Of a stretch of 64,000 nucleotides of DNA, positions 1-8,891 are shown in pieces. The position numbers and the translations under genes are program-made. The stretch comes from Oppiella nova (Eukaryota; Arthropoda; Arachnida; Sarcoptiformes; Oppiidae). The DNA lies in assembly GCA_905397405.1 (NCBI GenBank), contig CAJPVJ010000008.1, forward strand, positions 1 to 64,000, written 5' to 3'. Each line of letters starts with the position of its first letter. The stretch's first letter is position 1. The notes beneath the pieces are model-generated. The model was not told where the DNA came from. It searched no databases and saw only the letters and a program-made list of their open reading frames with translations.

Positions 1-104
1 AGCAAGAGTGAACCACCTGATCCCTTCCCGAACTCAGAAGTGAAACCTCTTAGCGCTGATGGTAGTGTGGGGTTACCCATGTGAGAGTAAGTCATCGCCA
101 GCTT
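1..104 (+). rRNA. rrf: 5S ribosomal RNA, 5' end cut by window edge
   Basis: The first hundred bases match the bacterial 5S rRNA pattern, with the conserved CCGAACTCAGAAGTGAAA loop region at about 28-45 and the closing CGCCAGCT at about 96-103. Roughly a dozen bases of the 5' end lie outside the window. It is followed at once by a strong terminator, so it is the last gene of an rRNA operon running into the window. The exact 3' end is uncertain by a base or two. Confidence 0.95.
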
Positions 105-112
105 TTAAATCT

Positions 113-150
113 AAAACACCCCGATCTTTAACGAGATTGGGGTGTTTTTT
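113..150 (+). terminator. Rho-independent terminator of the rRNA operon
   Basis: An AACACCCC / GGGGTGTT stem closes a short loop and is followed by a run of seven T. It lies about 10 bases past the 5S rRNA end, where the rRNA operon should stop. Confidence 0.9.
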
Positions 151-364
151 TATGTGCGGTGTTTATAGCGAAATGAAAAGAGATCTATTTATATTAAGTT
201 AATTGATCACTGATTAAGCTTATGTATTGATGAAACTGAACTTATTTTCTGTATTCCTCATCATGATCATCATTGAAGTAAGGGATATAGAAAGAGTCGA
301 GCTATTGAACCAGTCGTTTCTTTATGTTAAAAATTAAAGTATTACGATAAAAACAGTTAATAAT

Positions 365-697
365 ATGTTGATTTTCCAATTTTTCTTTACAGATTATGCT
401 GGTGAAGAGGTTTTACCCACTCAAAATCAGTATGCATCTATCGATGAAATCATAGACCTAATGCAATCTGTGTTAATCAGGTCAGAAAACTTTTTAGGGA
501 TCGTTGATAAAAATGATCGTACTTTACAGTTTATCGTTAATGATGATTATTCATTAGATGCAGATATTCCTGTTCCTGATCAAAAAGGCTCTTATACAAA
601 AACAATAAGTTTGCATGAAGCGGTTAAACTGGTTCAAAAACAAACTGAACTGATTCAAATTGATGCTATTGAAGGAATGGCTTTTATGAAGTGGTAA
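365..697 (+). CDS. Small hypothetical protein, 110 aa
   Basis: I do not recognise a family. The protein is soluble-looking, with no signal peptide or membrane segment. It starts with an aromatic strand-like stretch (MLIFQFFFTD), has an acidic middle and a C-terminal helix rich in K, Q and E, followed by MAFMKW. The ATG has no clear ribosome-binding site, so the start is uncertain. The frame is clean over 333 bases, ends just before a good terminator and stands alone after the rRNA operon, which supports it as a real gene. A small cytoplasmic alpha/beta fold is the most that can be said. Confidence 0.65.
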   Translation: MLIFQFFFTDYAGEEVLPTQNQYASIDEIIDLMQSVLIRSENFLGIVDKNDRTLQFIVNDDYSLDADIPVPDQKGSYTKTISLHEAVKLVQKQTELIQIDAIEGMAFMKW

Positions 698-734
698 GTT
701 TTTTACTTTAATTGTTTTAGTCTATTCAAAATAA

Positions 735-769
735 AAAAACCTCAGACATCCATGCCTGAGGTTTTTTGT
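735..769 (+). terminator. Rho-independent terminator
   Basis: AAAAAACCTCAG pairs with CTGAGGTTTTTT around a loop containing ACATCCATGC. The symmetric A and T tracts mean it could work in both directions, but it sits 38 bases past the small hypothetical gene. Confidence 0.85.
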
Positions 770-963
770 ATTGGTTCTGAGGTATAACTCCTGTCGTACC
801 TTTCGCTATCCTGCGTTATCGTCCTATCTTATTCTTGTTTTTAATGGAAACTTCCTGTTTCCTAATGTGTTTATAATATTAAAATTTAGCTATTCTGCCT
901 ATACGCATAAATCGGCAGACCATGTAAGAAAAAGCTTACATGATCATAAACGGATATTTTCTA

Positions 964-1662
964 TTAAAAATGGGCATTTAAACCAATATAAGGCCCTTTA
1001 AAATCTAATTTATATTTGATGTCATCTTTATCAGCATCAATACTCATATAGCGATATCCTACTTTAGCACCAAGGTCTAAAAGTAAACTTTGCACAAAAT
1101 TATATTGAAGTTCTGCTTGTACATCTGTCAGTGTTGCATCTCCATCACTACCAACGATAATTTCTCCTTTGGTACTTAAACCTGTAAATGGGAGCTTCCC
1201 ACCGATAGAGGCATAAGCAATAGGTAAATTACCAGACATCGTATAATCCATAGATTGAATTGCATCATATTGTTTAAAATCACCATTAATATTTGCTAAG
1301 CCTAAACCAATGTCTGCACTAACAATATTATCGAGTATTTCATAGTATAAAATATAATCAGTATTAGTAAGGTCAATTGTATTTGAGCTAAATGCACCAT
1401 CATTATTGTTAGTTGAGCTATCTAAATTGGTGTATTTAATTTTTACATTCGGTAAAAGAGGAACAGGATGTTCAAAAGCAATCGAAGCTTGAATGCCATT
1501 ATCACGATCAATATCATTATTACCATTTAGTGGCTTAGTATTTTCAATTTTTCCATTGTAAGACCAGTAATTCACATCACCTTTTAAACCAATAAAATCA
1601 GCTTGAGCAAATGAACTTAGACCTAATGCAGCGATAAATAAGGGTAATTGAATAGATTTCAT
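964..1662 (-). CDS. Outer-membrane beta-barrel protein (TIGR04219-like), 232 aa
   Basis: The protein begins with a typical Sec signal peptide (MKSIQLPLFIAALGLSSFAQA, cleavage likely before DFIGLK). It then alternates short amphipathic beta strands with Asn/Asp-rich turns and ends in GPYIGLNAHF, the terminal-aromatic signature of outer-membrane barrels. Length and pattern fit the TIGR04219 family of small barrels of unknown function common in Acinetobacter and relatives; that family name is from memory of the pattern. The start is supported by AAGGACAT just before ATG. It is transcribed alone, divergent from the aldehyde dehydrogenase gene. The substrate, if it is a pore, is unknown. Confidence 0.8.
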   Translation of the reverse strand: MKSIQLPLFIAALGLSSFAQADFIGLKGDVNYWSYNGKIENTKPLNGNNDIDRDNGIQASIAFEHPVPLLPNVKIKYTNLDSSTNNNDGAFSSNTIDLTNTDYILYYEILDNIVSADIGLGLANINGDFKQYDAIQSMDYTMSGNLPIAYASIGGKLPFTGLSTKGEIIVGSDGDATLTDVQAELQYNFVQSLLLDLGAKVGYRYMSIDADKDDIKYKLDFKGPYIGLNAHF

Positions 1663-1799
1663 ATGTCCTTCTTGATGAAATGATTTTTCATCCTATATTT
1701 TTGTTACTTAAATACATTTCAATACTGTATCAACAGAAGGCATGATATAGGGGTTTATCAAATTTTGCATTATTAAAAAGATTAAATCGAGGGTGTAGG

Positions 1800-3248
1800 A
1801 TGAGTGATTCTATTGATCAAGCAGTGATTGAATTCCCACTTTATGTCGCCAATAAAGCGATTAAATCAGGACAATGGCTTGAAGTTCATGATAAATTTTC
1901 GGGGAAAATTTATGCAAAAGTGGCTTTAGCGGATGCAAAAATTTTAGAAAAAGCCATCAGCGCAGCCGTGAAAGCTGAGAAAGAAATGGCTGCTTTAAAG
2001 CCATTTCAGAAGCAAAAAATACTGTTACATTGTGTTCAGCGTTTTAAAGAGCTCCGTGAAGAATTAACCCAAATTTTAATTATCGAAGGTGGAAAGCCTA
2101 AACTTGCAGCAGCAGCTGAGGTTGAAAGGCTGATTAATACTTTCCAGCTAGCGGCAGATGCAGTCTCCACAATCAATGACGGTCATTTAATGCCTTTGGC
2201 TGTTACCGCTTCGGCTGCTGCATATCGGGGAATGGTACAACATGTACCGATTGGTGCAGTGTCTCTGATCAGTCCGTTTAATTTTCCTTTGAATTTAACA
2301 GCGCATAAAATTGCACCAGCAATAGCAGCGGGTTGTCCATTTGTATTGAAACCGGCAAGTTTGACGCCAATTTCCGCATTAAAAATCGCAGAAATTTTGG
2401 CTGAAACAGATTTACCAAAAGGCGCATTTTCAATTTTGCCTTGTCCACGAGAACATGCTGATGTGTTAGTGACGGATGATCGCTTTAAGCTGCTCAGCTT
2501 TACCGGTTCTGATCAAGTGGGTTGGGATATGAAAGCACGTGCTGGTCGTAAAAAAGTAACCCTCGAATTGGGTGGTAATGCAGCTGTTTTAATTGAACCT
2601 GATACAGAAATAAGTGATGCATTGATTGATCGAGTGATTGGTGGTGCATATGGGCATGCGGGGCAGGTGTGTATTAGTGTGCAACGAATTTTAGTCCATG
2701 CTGATATTTATATAGAATTTAGAAAAAAAATCTTAGCAAAATTGAAAAAAGTATCTGCTGCAGATCCACATGTAGAAACCACGATAGTGGGCCCAATGAT
2801 CAAGGAGGCAGAAGCGATTCGTTTAAAAAAATGGGTAGATAAAGCGGAGAAAAAGGGTGCGAAAATCTTAATTGGTGGCACTTTAAAAGGGGTTTTATTC
2901 GAGCCAACTTTGCTTGAAAATGTCGATGAATCTCTTGAAATTTATCAAAATGAAGCATTTGGCCCTGTGGCAATTTTAGAAAAATATAAAACATTTGAGA
3001 AAGGTATCGAACTGATTAACCAAGGTCGCTTTGGTTTACAAGCTGGTGTATATACTCAAAATCTTAATAAGATGCTTTATGCATGGGATCATTTACATGT
3101 GGGCGGGGTAATTATCAATGATATACCCACCTTCAGAGTTGATAATATGCCATATGGTGGTGTGAAAGATTCGGGTTTAGGTCGTGAGGGGATCCAGTCC
3201 GCAATTGGTGATATGCAGGAAGAGCGCTTACTTGTGATCAAACAATAA
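1800..3248 (+). CDS. NAD(P)-dependent aldehyde dehydrogenase family protein, 482 aa
   Basis: This is a full-length aldehyde dehydrogenase, oxidising an aldehyde to its acid with NAD(P). The catalytic cysteine is about residue 291 in GQVCISVQR and the general base about residue 256 in LELGGNA, with near-normal spacing. The cofactor-binding segment SPFNFPLNL and the SFTGS motif are present, as is the PYGGVKDSGLGREG C-terminal motif. GAGG lies seven bases before the ATG. The substrate cannot be read from sequence; the lactaldehyde/phosphonoacetaldehyde-like branch is a guess. It has no operon partner except perhaps the DUF1287 gene 59 bases downstream. Confidence 0.9.
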   Translation: MSDSIDQAVIEFPLYVANKAIKSGQWLEVHDKFSGKIYAKVALADAKILEKAISAAVKAEKEMAALKPFQKQKILLHCVQRFKELREELTQILIIEGGKPKLAAAAEVERLINTFQLAADAVSTINDGHLMPLAVTASAAAYRGMVQHVPIGAVSLISPFNFPLNLTAHKIAPAIAAGCPFVLKPASLTPISALKIAEILAETDLPKGAFSILPCPREHADVLVTDDRFKLLSFTGSDQVGWDMKARAGRKKVTLELGGNAAVLIEPDTEISDALIDRVIGGAYGHAGQVCISVQRILVHADIYIEFRKKILAKLKKVSAADPHVETTIVGPMIKEAEAIRLKKWVDKAEKKGAKILIGGTLKGVLFEPTLLENVDESLEIYQNEAFGPVAILEKYKTFEKGIELINQGRFGLQAGVYTQNLNKMLYAWDHLHVGGVIINDIPTFRVDNMPYGGVKDSGLGREGIQSAIGDMQEERLLVIKQ

Positions 3249-3307
3249 GTTAATATTCTAAGGGGCTACGGCTCCTTATTTCTTTGAATTTTATATAGAG
3301 TTAAAAA

Positions 3308-3895
3308 ATGATAATAAAATTTTTCAATTCATTATTTTTAATGGTTTTACTTTGCTTACAGAGTGTGCAACTTTGGGCATTTCAATCTGAGAAATTGGTA
3401 AATGATGCACGCTCTCAGATTTTGAAAACACTTTATTATGATCCTGCTTATACTCAGTTGTCTTATCCAATGGGTGATGTTCCATTGATCAAAGGTGTAT
3501 GTACAGACGTGGTTATTCGCGCCTTACGCCATCAAGGTATAGATCTGCAACAACGTATTCATGAAGATATGAAAGCTAATTTTAAAAAATATCCACAAAA
3601 ATGGGGGTTAAAAGCAACCGATCGAAATATTGATCATCGACGTGTTCCAAATATCATGACCTATTTTCAGCGTCAAGGTTATCAAGTGAATGATCAAAAG
3701 TATCAAGCAGGTGATATCGTGGCATGGGATTTAGGTAAAGGTTTAACCCACATTGGTATCATTTCAAATAAAACCACAATGTTGTCAAAAACACCTTTGG
3801 TTATTCATAACATTGGTTCTGGAACACGTGAAAATGATATTTTGCATGAATATAAAATCATTGGGCATTATCGTTTACCCAAGAGTGCCAATTAG
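3308..3895 (+). CDS. DUF1287 family exported protein, 195 aa
   Basis: An N-terminal hydrophobic segment ending in LWAF is a probable signal peptide, so the protein likely acts in the periplasm. The mature part carries GVCTDVVIRALR and, near the C-terminus, LTHIGIIS. In DUF1287 proteins the Cys and His resemble an NlpC/P60-like catalytic pair, which suggests amidase or peptidase activity on the cell wall. That activity is inferred from family resemblance only. The gene follows the aldehyde dehydrogenase by 59 bases and may share its transcript, although the products have no obvious common task. Confidence 0.85.
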   Translation: MIIKFFNSLFLMVLLCLQSVQLWAFQSEKLVNDARSQILKTLYYDPAYTQLSYPMGDVPLIKGVCTDVVIRALRHQGIDLQQRIHEDMKANFKKYPQKWGLKATDRNIDHRRVPNIMTYFQRQGYQVNDQKYQAGDIVAWDLGKGLTHIGIISNKTTMLSKTPLVIHNIGSGTRENDILHEYKIIGHYRLPKSAN

Positions 3896-4204
3896 AAATA
3901 GGCAATTCCAAGCAAAATAGCTAAAAATTAACCATGTGTGATAAAAAGTAAAAAAAACATGGGAAAATGGACACAAATTACAGAAAAAGCGCTGCAAAAC
4001 GAGTATTGTTACAACATTAAACAGTAATTTTGTTGATTCACTTTAACCGAGAAGTCTGCAAAGTTACTGGTTTCGAATAATAACAAAGGACCCAAAAGGT
4101 GCTGTTTTATTCAAACAACAAAATTTAAAATTGGTACTTCTTTTGCTCGCAGATCACAATGAAAAAAAGCAGCATTTGAGGACATCTACAGAATTAGGTG
4201 TTTT
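3896..4204. other. Intergenic region before the NSS transporter
   Basis: This stretch of about 310 bases is A-rich and has no open frame worth calling. It must hold the promoter and leader of the transporter gene. I see no strong terminator hairpin for the DUF1287 gene and no recognisable riboswitch fold. Confidence 0.5.
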
Positions 4205-5683
4205 ATGACAGAATCTCGTGAAAACTGGACATCACGATCAGGTTTTATTATCGCAGCTGTTGGATCGGCTGTCGGTTTAGGTAATATTTGGCGCTTCCCT
4301 TACATTGCTTATGAAAACGGTGGTGGCGCTTTTTTAATTCCATATTTAATTGCACTTATCACAGCAGGTTTGCCACTGTTATTTTTAGACTATGCGACAG
4401 GGCATAAAAGCAATACTTCACCTCCTAAAGCCTATCGTGCTTTATTTAAAGGGGGCGAAACTTTAGGTTGGTGGCAAGTCTGTGTCTGTATCATTATTGG
4501 TTTGTACTATGCCAGTGTACTGACATGGGCCGGTAGTTATGTTTATTTTTCTGTAGGTCAATTGTGGGGGAGTGATCCTGAAAACTTCTTCTTCAATACC
4601 TATTTACAAACTTCAAAATCAACAAGTTTTGATTTTCAATTTGTTGGTCATTTATTTTGGCCAATTGTGGGAATTTGGGCATTAACGCTGATCATCTTAT
4701 TTGGTGGTGTGAAAAAAGGGGTTGAATTATCCAATAAAATTTTCATGCCTTTACTGTTTATTTTGTTCACTATTCTTGTTATTCAAGCGTTACGTTTACC
4801 AGGTGCAGTCCAAGGTTTAAATGCTTTCTTTACACCGAACTGGGCAGCAATGTGGGACTATAAAGTATGGCTTGCAGCATTTGGTCATACTTTCTTTTCA
4901 CTCTCTGTTGGCTTTGGGATCATGGTGACTTATGCCTCGTATCTTAAACCAAAAACCAATTTAACAGGCTCGGGCCTCATTGTTGGTTTTGCCAATGCGT
5001 CTACTGAAATCCTTGCGGGTATTGGTATCTTCGCGGCACTGGGCTTTATGGCATTTTCAGCAGGCAAGCCTGTAGATCAAGTGGTCAGTGGTGGTATCGG
5101 CTTGGCATTTATTGCTTTCCCTAAAATCATTTCAAGTTTAGGGACTGGTGCGGATTTATTCGGTTTACTGTTCTTCTCTTCTTTATTTGTTGCAGGGATT
5201 TCTTCAATGGTGAGTATCCTTGAAGTGCCGATTGCAGCGATGCAAGACAAGTTAAAATGGGGACGTAAAAAAGCCGTAAGCATCATTGGCGGTGGTAGTG
5301 CACTGGTTTCAATTTTCTTATTCTCTAGTGTGAATTCGATTAAACTGGTAGATATCGTCGATCACTTTATAAATAACATTGGGATTATTGGCGGTGCATT
5401 ATTGTCAATTATTTCGATAGCGTGGTTTAAACGTTCAGCATTGATGGAGTTACGTGATCATGTGAATCGTATTTCAACTGTGCAACTTGGTAAAGGTTGG
5501 GATTTCACTTTAACTGTAATCACATCTTTAATTTTGCTGGTCACTTTAACTATGACCGTTTTTAGCTTGATTAAAAATGGATACGATACCTATAGTTCAA
5601 GTATGTTGATGTTCTTTGGTTGGGGCAGTGTGATTTTCTGTGCTGTTATTGCTTTAGTCCTTAGCAAAATGAAAGATCGATAG
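4205..5683 (+). CDS. Sodium-dependent amino-acid transporter, NSS/SNF family, large subunit, 492 aa
   Basis: The protein couples sodium entry to amino-acid uptake across the inner membrane. The first helix has the family signature VGSAVGLGNIWRFPY at about residues 18-32, containing the sodium and substrate site, followed by ENGGGAFLIPYL. About eleven or twelve hydrophobic segments follow, the usual bacterial NSS layout, and the length is normal. A tiny membrane protein of the MetS type follows after a 10-base gap, so the pair resembles the two-part MetPS methionine/alanine importer described in Corynebacterium. The substrate here is inferred from that pairing. Confidence 0.9.
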   Translation: MTESRENWTSRSGFIIAAVGSAVGLGNIWRFPYIAYENGGGAFLIPYLIALITAGLPLLFLDYATGHKSNTSPPKAYRALFKGGETLGWWQVCVCIIIGLYYASVLTWAGSYVYFSVGQLWGSDPENFFFNTYLQTSKSTSFDFQFVGHLFWPIVGIWALTLIILFGGVKKGVELSNKIFMPLLFILFTILVIQALRLPGAVQGLNAFFTPNWAAMWDYKVWLAAFGHTFFSLSVGFGIMVTYASYLKPKTNLTGSGLIVGFANASTEILAGIGIFAALGFMAFSAGKPVDQVVSGGIGLAFIAFPKIISSLGTGADLFGLLFFSSLFVAGISSMVSILEVPIAAMQDKLKWGRKKAVSIIGGGSALVSIFLFSSVNSIKLVDIVDHFINNIGIIGGALLSIISIAWFKRSALMELRDHVNRISTVQLGKGWDFTLTVITSLILLVTLTMTVFSLIKNGYDTYSSSMLMFFGWGSVIFCAVIALVLSKMKDR

Positions 5684-5693
5684 GAGCGTTAAA

Positions 5694-5837
5694 ATGAATA
5701 CTTCTGCAATCGTGATGATGATTATTTCAATGGTTTTTTTATGGGGTGGGTTGATTTTATCGATCCTACATTTGATGAAAAACCCTGAAGAACTGGATGA
5801 AGTTCTGGAAGAGGTTAAAGATCACCATACCCTTTAA
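5694..5837 (+). CDS. metS: MetS-type small subunit of NSS transporter, 47 aa
   Basis: This very short gene encodes 47 residues: one N-terminal membrane helix (MNTSAIVMMIISMVFLWGG and onward), then NPEELDE and an acidic, histidine-ending tail. That pattern, helix plus a conserved xxPEE segment, is the hallmark of the MetS family of NSS-transporter small subunits. It lies 10 bases after the transporter gene with GGAG placed six bases before its ATG, so the two are co-translated. In the Corynebacterium system the small subunit is needed for transport. It is too short for many gene finders. Confidence 0.85.
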   Translation: MNTSAIVMMIISMVFLWGGLILSILHLMKNPEELDEVLEEVKDHHTL

Positions 5838-5846
5838 ACTTGAGTC

Positions 5847-5876
5847 AAAAAAGCAGGCGAATTAGCCTGCTTTTTT
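5847..5876. terminator. Bidirectional terminator between metS and rsmB
   Basis: AAAAAAGCAGGC and GCCTGCTTTTTT pair perfectly around GAATTA. Tracts of A and T on both sides let it serve the transporter operon on the plus strand and the fmt-rsmB operon on the minus strand. Confidence 0.9.
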
Positions 5877-5887
5877 AATGCGTTTTT

Positions 5888-7195
5888 TTAAGCTGTTTTT
5901 TGAATTCGGCAATAATAGAAACCATCACCATGATGCGCTTCAGGCAACAATTGACGACCATGAATTTGTTCTATTCCCCAGTTTGCATCAATCTTGATTT
6001 CTTCAGCATCTGCATGTTCAGCAAAAAACTCGACCATCTGCTGTTCATTTTCAACTTTCAGAATTGAGCAGGTAATATAAAGTAGTGTTCCACCAACTTT
6101 AAGCTGCTGCCACATATGTTTTAAAATTTGCTTTTGCAGATCGACCACTTGCTGAATATCTGTAGATTGGCGCAATAAGCGAATATCAGGATGACGACGT
6201 AGAACACCAATAGCAGAACATGGTGCATCTAATACGATGCAATCGACCAATTCTTTAGGCACCCATGTTGTAGCATCTGCTGTGATGATTTCAACTGTTG
6301 CATCAACATTTAATTCAAGGCGCTCCAAGTTTTCTGAAACACGCAATAAACGTTTAGCATCATGATCAAGTGCGATTAATTTTTTAGGATTGAAACGTTC
6401 TAAGATATGAGCTGCTTTACCACCCGGTGCTGCACAAGCATCGATAATGACTTTGTCATCTAAGTTGGGTAACAGTGTTGCACACAATTGAGCATGTTCA
6501 TCTTGAACAGAAAACCCGCCTTCTTCAAAGCCAGGTAAATGAGTAATATTGCCCGTTTGTTCCAGAACTATACCAACATCTGAAAGTGTACAAGGACGAG
6601 CATCAATCTGTTCTTCATCTAAAATATCAAGATATTCATCACGACTAATTTGACGTTCATTGACACGCAGCGTTAGTGGGGCAACTTGTTTTAAATTTTG
6701 ACAGATTTCAGGGAGTAGATCAGCCCAATCTTTTTTAAGTCGTTTGAACAGCCAGCTTGGTAAACCATGGGTATTATTCAAAGCCGTTTGAAACTCAGTT
6801 GTTTCACGTGAAACACGACGAAGGATGGCATTGACCAAACCACTCATCGGTTCAAAACCTAATTGCTTCGCTGCATTGACAGTTTCTGAAATCGCCGCAT
6901 GTGCAGGAATACGGGTGCATAAAATCTGGTATAAACCCAAATATAAGCAACTTTCTAGTGCCTCATTGTCTAACGGTTTTGTGAGCAAGGGTAAGGTAAT
7001 TGCTTTTAAAGAATACCACTGACGTAAACAGCCCAAAGTAAGCTCATGGTATAAACCACGATCACGTTCAGAAACAATATTGATATGTTGGTTTAAAACG
7101 GAAGCCAAAGACTGTCCATTTTGAACAGCTAAAAGTGTTTTAACCACTTGTGCGCGCAAATTCAAATTTTTTGCAGATGATTGAATTTGGCTCAT
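5888..7195 (-). CDS. rsmB: 16S rRNA m5C967 methyltransferase RsmB, 435 aa
   Basis: RsmB methylates cytosine 967 of 16S rRNA using S-adenosylmethionine. The first 150 residues form the NusB-like RNA-binding domain. The SAM-binding core follows, with VQDEHAQL, the glycine-rich DACAAPGGKAAHILE, and two cysteine motifs: APCSAIGVLRRHPD at about residue 325 and ITCSI at about residue 375, which hold the two cysteines used in m5C chemistry. Its ATG overlaps the stop of fmt by four bases, so translation is coupled. The fmt-rsmB order is conserved in many proteobacteria. Confidence 0.97.
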   Translation of the reverse strand: MSQIQSSAKNLNLRAQVVKTLLAVQNGQSLASVLNQHINIVSERDRGLYHELTLGCLRQWYSLKAITLPLLTKPLDNEALESCLYLGLYQILCTRIPAHAAISETVNAAKQLGFEPMSGLVNAILRRVSRETTEFQTALNNTHGLPSWLFKRLKKDWADLLPEICQNLKQVAPLTLRVNERQISRDEYLDILDEEQIDARPCTLSDVGIVLEQTGNITHLPGFEEGGFSVQDEHAQLCATLLPNLDDKVIIDACAAPGGKAAHILERFNPKKLIALDHDAKRLLRVSENLERLELNVDATVEIITADATTWVPKELVDCIVLDAPCSAIGVLRRHPDIRLLRQSTDIQQVVDLQKQILKHMWQQLKVGGTLLYITCSILKVENEQQMVEFFAEHADAEEIKIDANWGIEQIHGRQLLPEAHHGDGFYYCRIQKTA

Positions 7196-8151
7196 GCGAA
7201 TATATTTCCTACTGAAAGTTTATGGCTTTGTATAATTTGTACAGGGTTAATGGCTTTGCCACCTGGCCATTGTAGGCTAGTCAGACAAATCACACCATCT
7301 CCACACAGCACATGTACACCTTGTTTGTTCATTTCGATAATGGTTCCAGGTACTTTACCATTGGCTGTAAGGTCTGAAATTTGAGAATTCCATACACGTA
7401 AATTATTGGTTTCATCTATTGGTGTAAATGCGACTGGCCAAGGATTGAATGCCCGAATATTGCGATCAAGTTCAACTGCTGATTTAGTCCAATCAATTTG
7501 CGCTTCAGCTTTTGTGAGTTTATGTGCATATACCGTAAATTGTTCATCTTGCACTTCACGTGCATCTAAATATTGTTGTAATTTTTGTTCTGATTCTAAT
7601 ACCACGCAAATTGCTTCAGCGCCTTGAATCGCAAGTTTGTCATATAAAGTCGCTGAGGTTTCTTCTACTGTGATTGGGCACACTGTTTTAAAGATCATAT
7701 CGCCTGTATCTAGTCCAGCCGCCATTTTCATGATCGTTACTCCGGTTTCAGTGTCACCCGTTGCAATGGCACGCTGAATCGGAGCAGCACCACGCCAACG
7801 TGGTAGCAAAGAACCATGAATATTTAAACAACCATAGCGCGGTGTATCTAATACGGCCTGAGGCAAAATTAAGCCATAAGCCGCAACCACCATTACATCT
7901 GCGCCCAAAGCTGCTAATTCTTGTTGAGCCGCTAAGCCTTCGTCTGTCGATGCTTTGAAATGAAGTGGTTGATAGACGGGTAAGTTGTTTGCGAGCGCAA
8001 GTTGTTTCACGGCTGAAGCTGTCATTTTTTGTCCACGACCTGATTTACGGTCGGGTTGAGTATACACAGCGACGATTTCGTGATCAGTTTCAATGAGTGC
8101 TGCTAAAGCAGAAGCTGCAAATTCGGGTGTACCTGCAAAAATGATCTTCAA
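7192..8151 (-). CDS. fmt: Methionyl-tRNA formyltransferase, 319 aa
   Basis: Fmt formylates the methionine on initiator tRNA using 10-formyltetrahydrofolate, a cytoplasmic step of translation initiation. The N-terminal Rossmann domain starts MKIIFAGTPEFAASAL. The formyl-donor site SLLPRWRGAAPIQ lies at about residues 112-124, preceded by the LNIHG active-site strand and followed by GVTIMKM. The C-terminal tRNA-binding barrel runs from about residue 205. Length is normal. It is the first gene of a two-gene operon with rsmB. The 740-base region upstream lies between it and the divergent adhesin gene. Confidence 0.97.
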   Translation of the reverse strand: MKIIFAGTPEFAASALAALIETDHEIVAVYTQPDRKSGRGQKMTASAVKQLALANNLPVYQPLHFKASTDEGLAAQQELAALGADVMVVAAYGLILPQAVLDTPRYGCLNIHGSLLPRWRGAAPIQRAIATGDTETGVTIMKMAAGLDTGDMIFKTVCPITVEETSATLYDKLAIQGAEAICVVLESEQKLQQYLDAREVQDEQFTVYAHKLTKAEAQIDWTKSAVELDRNIRAFNPWPVAFTPIDETNNLRVWNSQISDLTANGKVPGTIIEMNKQGVHVLCGDGVICLTSLQWPGGKAINPVQIIQSHKLSVGNIFA

Positions 8152-8891
8152 AGGTTATGCTCAGATTAAATTTTAAATTGAATTATAGCAAACCTGATTA
8201 TACGGTGGCGTTTTCAAATGAAAATACAGGTTTTTCTATGTAAAAAATAAAATACGATCAATTGTATATTTTGTTTTGATCACTTATCTGCTTTGAAAAC
8301 AGTCAGCAGATGTCTTTTACAGCACCCTTAAAATTCGCGTAAATCTAAATTAACCAAGATTCACTTTTAAAATAAATATCACTTTTTTATATAAAATTTT
8401 TCACTTTAAATTGATAGAAATAGGTCTTATTTTTAACTTAATCTAAATAAAGAGATTGATTAGAGATTGAAATTAGAATTATTGTGACATATTTCTCAGT
8501 AAAAAATTGTTAACTGAACAAGAATAGGCAGTTAATAGAAATTTAACAATATGTCAAACGTAAACTAAGTCTCACATTATTTTGATAAATGTGACAAATT
8601 TTGTCACATGCTCAATTTAAGAACAATATGTATTTAATAAATCTTAATGTTTTTTGATTTGTATATAAATTTCTGATTTATAGATATAAAAATTAAAAAA
8701 TGTATGGTTATTTTACTTTTTATTTAAAAGTTTAGACCATGTGTTTAAAAAAATAAAATAAGTGAAATATATCTCAATTTTTCTATTGCTTTAAATGTAT
8801 GTAAATTGTTAAATAAAAAAAATTGTACATTTTATATGCATTATTAATGCGAAATCAGCGGCTGTAATGCACCTCCTAAAGGAAAAGTAAT
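8152..8891. other. Long AT-rich divergent intergenic region between fmt and the adhesin
   Basis: These 740 bases hold no convincing open frame on either strand. They are extremely AT-rich, with many A and T tracts in the second half (8620-8850), the kind of sequence bound by H-NS-like silencers. They contain one perfect 21-base palindrome (8589-8609, listed separately) and must include the promoters for fmt and for the adhesin. The length suggests complex control of the adhesin. Confidence 0.6.
8589..8609. promoter_or_regulatory. Perfect 21-base palindrome, candidate operator for the adhesin gene
   Basis: ATGTGACAAA and TTTGTCACAT are exact reverse complements around a single T. The site lies 283 bases before the adhesin start. 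It resembles a CRP-type site, but the TGTGA and TCACA boxes are nine bases apart instead of six. The protein that would bind it is unknown. Confidence 0.45.

Noticed and set aside
771-1001. Open frame of 76 codons
   Set aside because: It begins at the end of a terminator and runs into the 3' end of the barrel gene on the other strand.
8589-8609. Standard CRP binding site
   Set aside because: TGTGA and TCACA are nine bases apart; a normal site has six. I kept it only as an unassigned palindrome.
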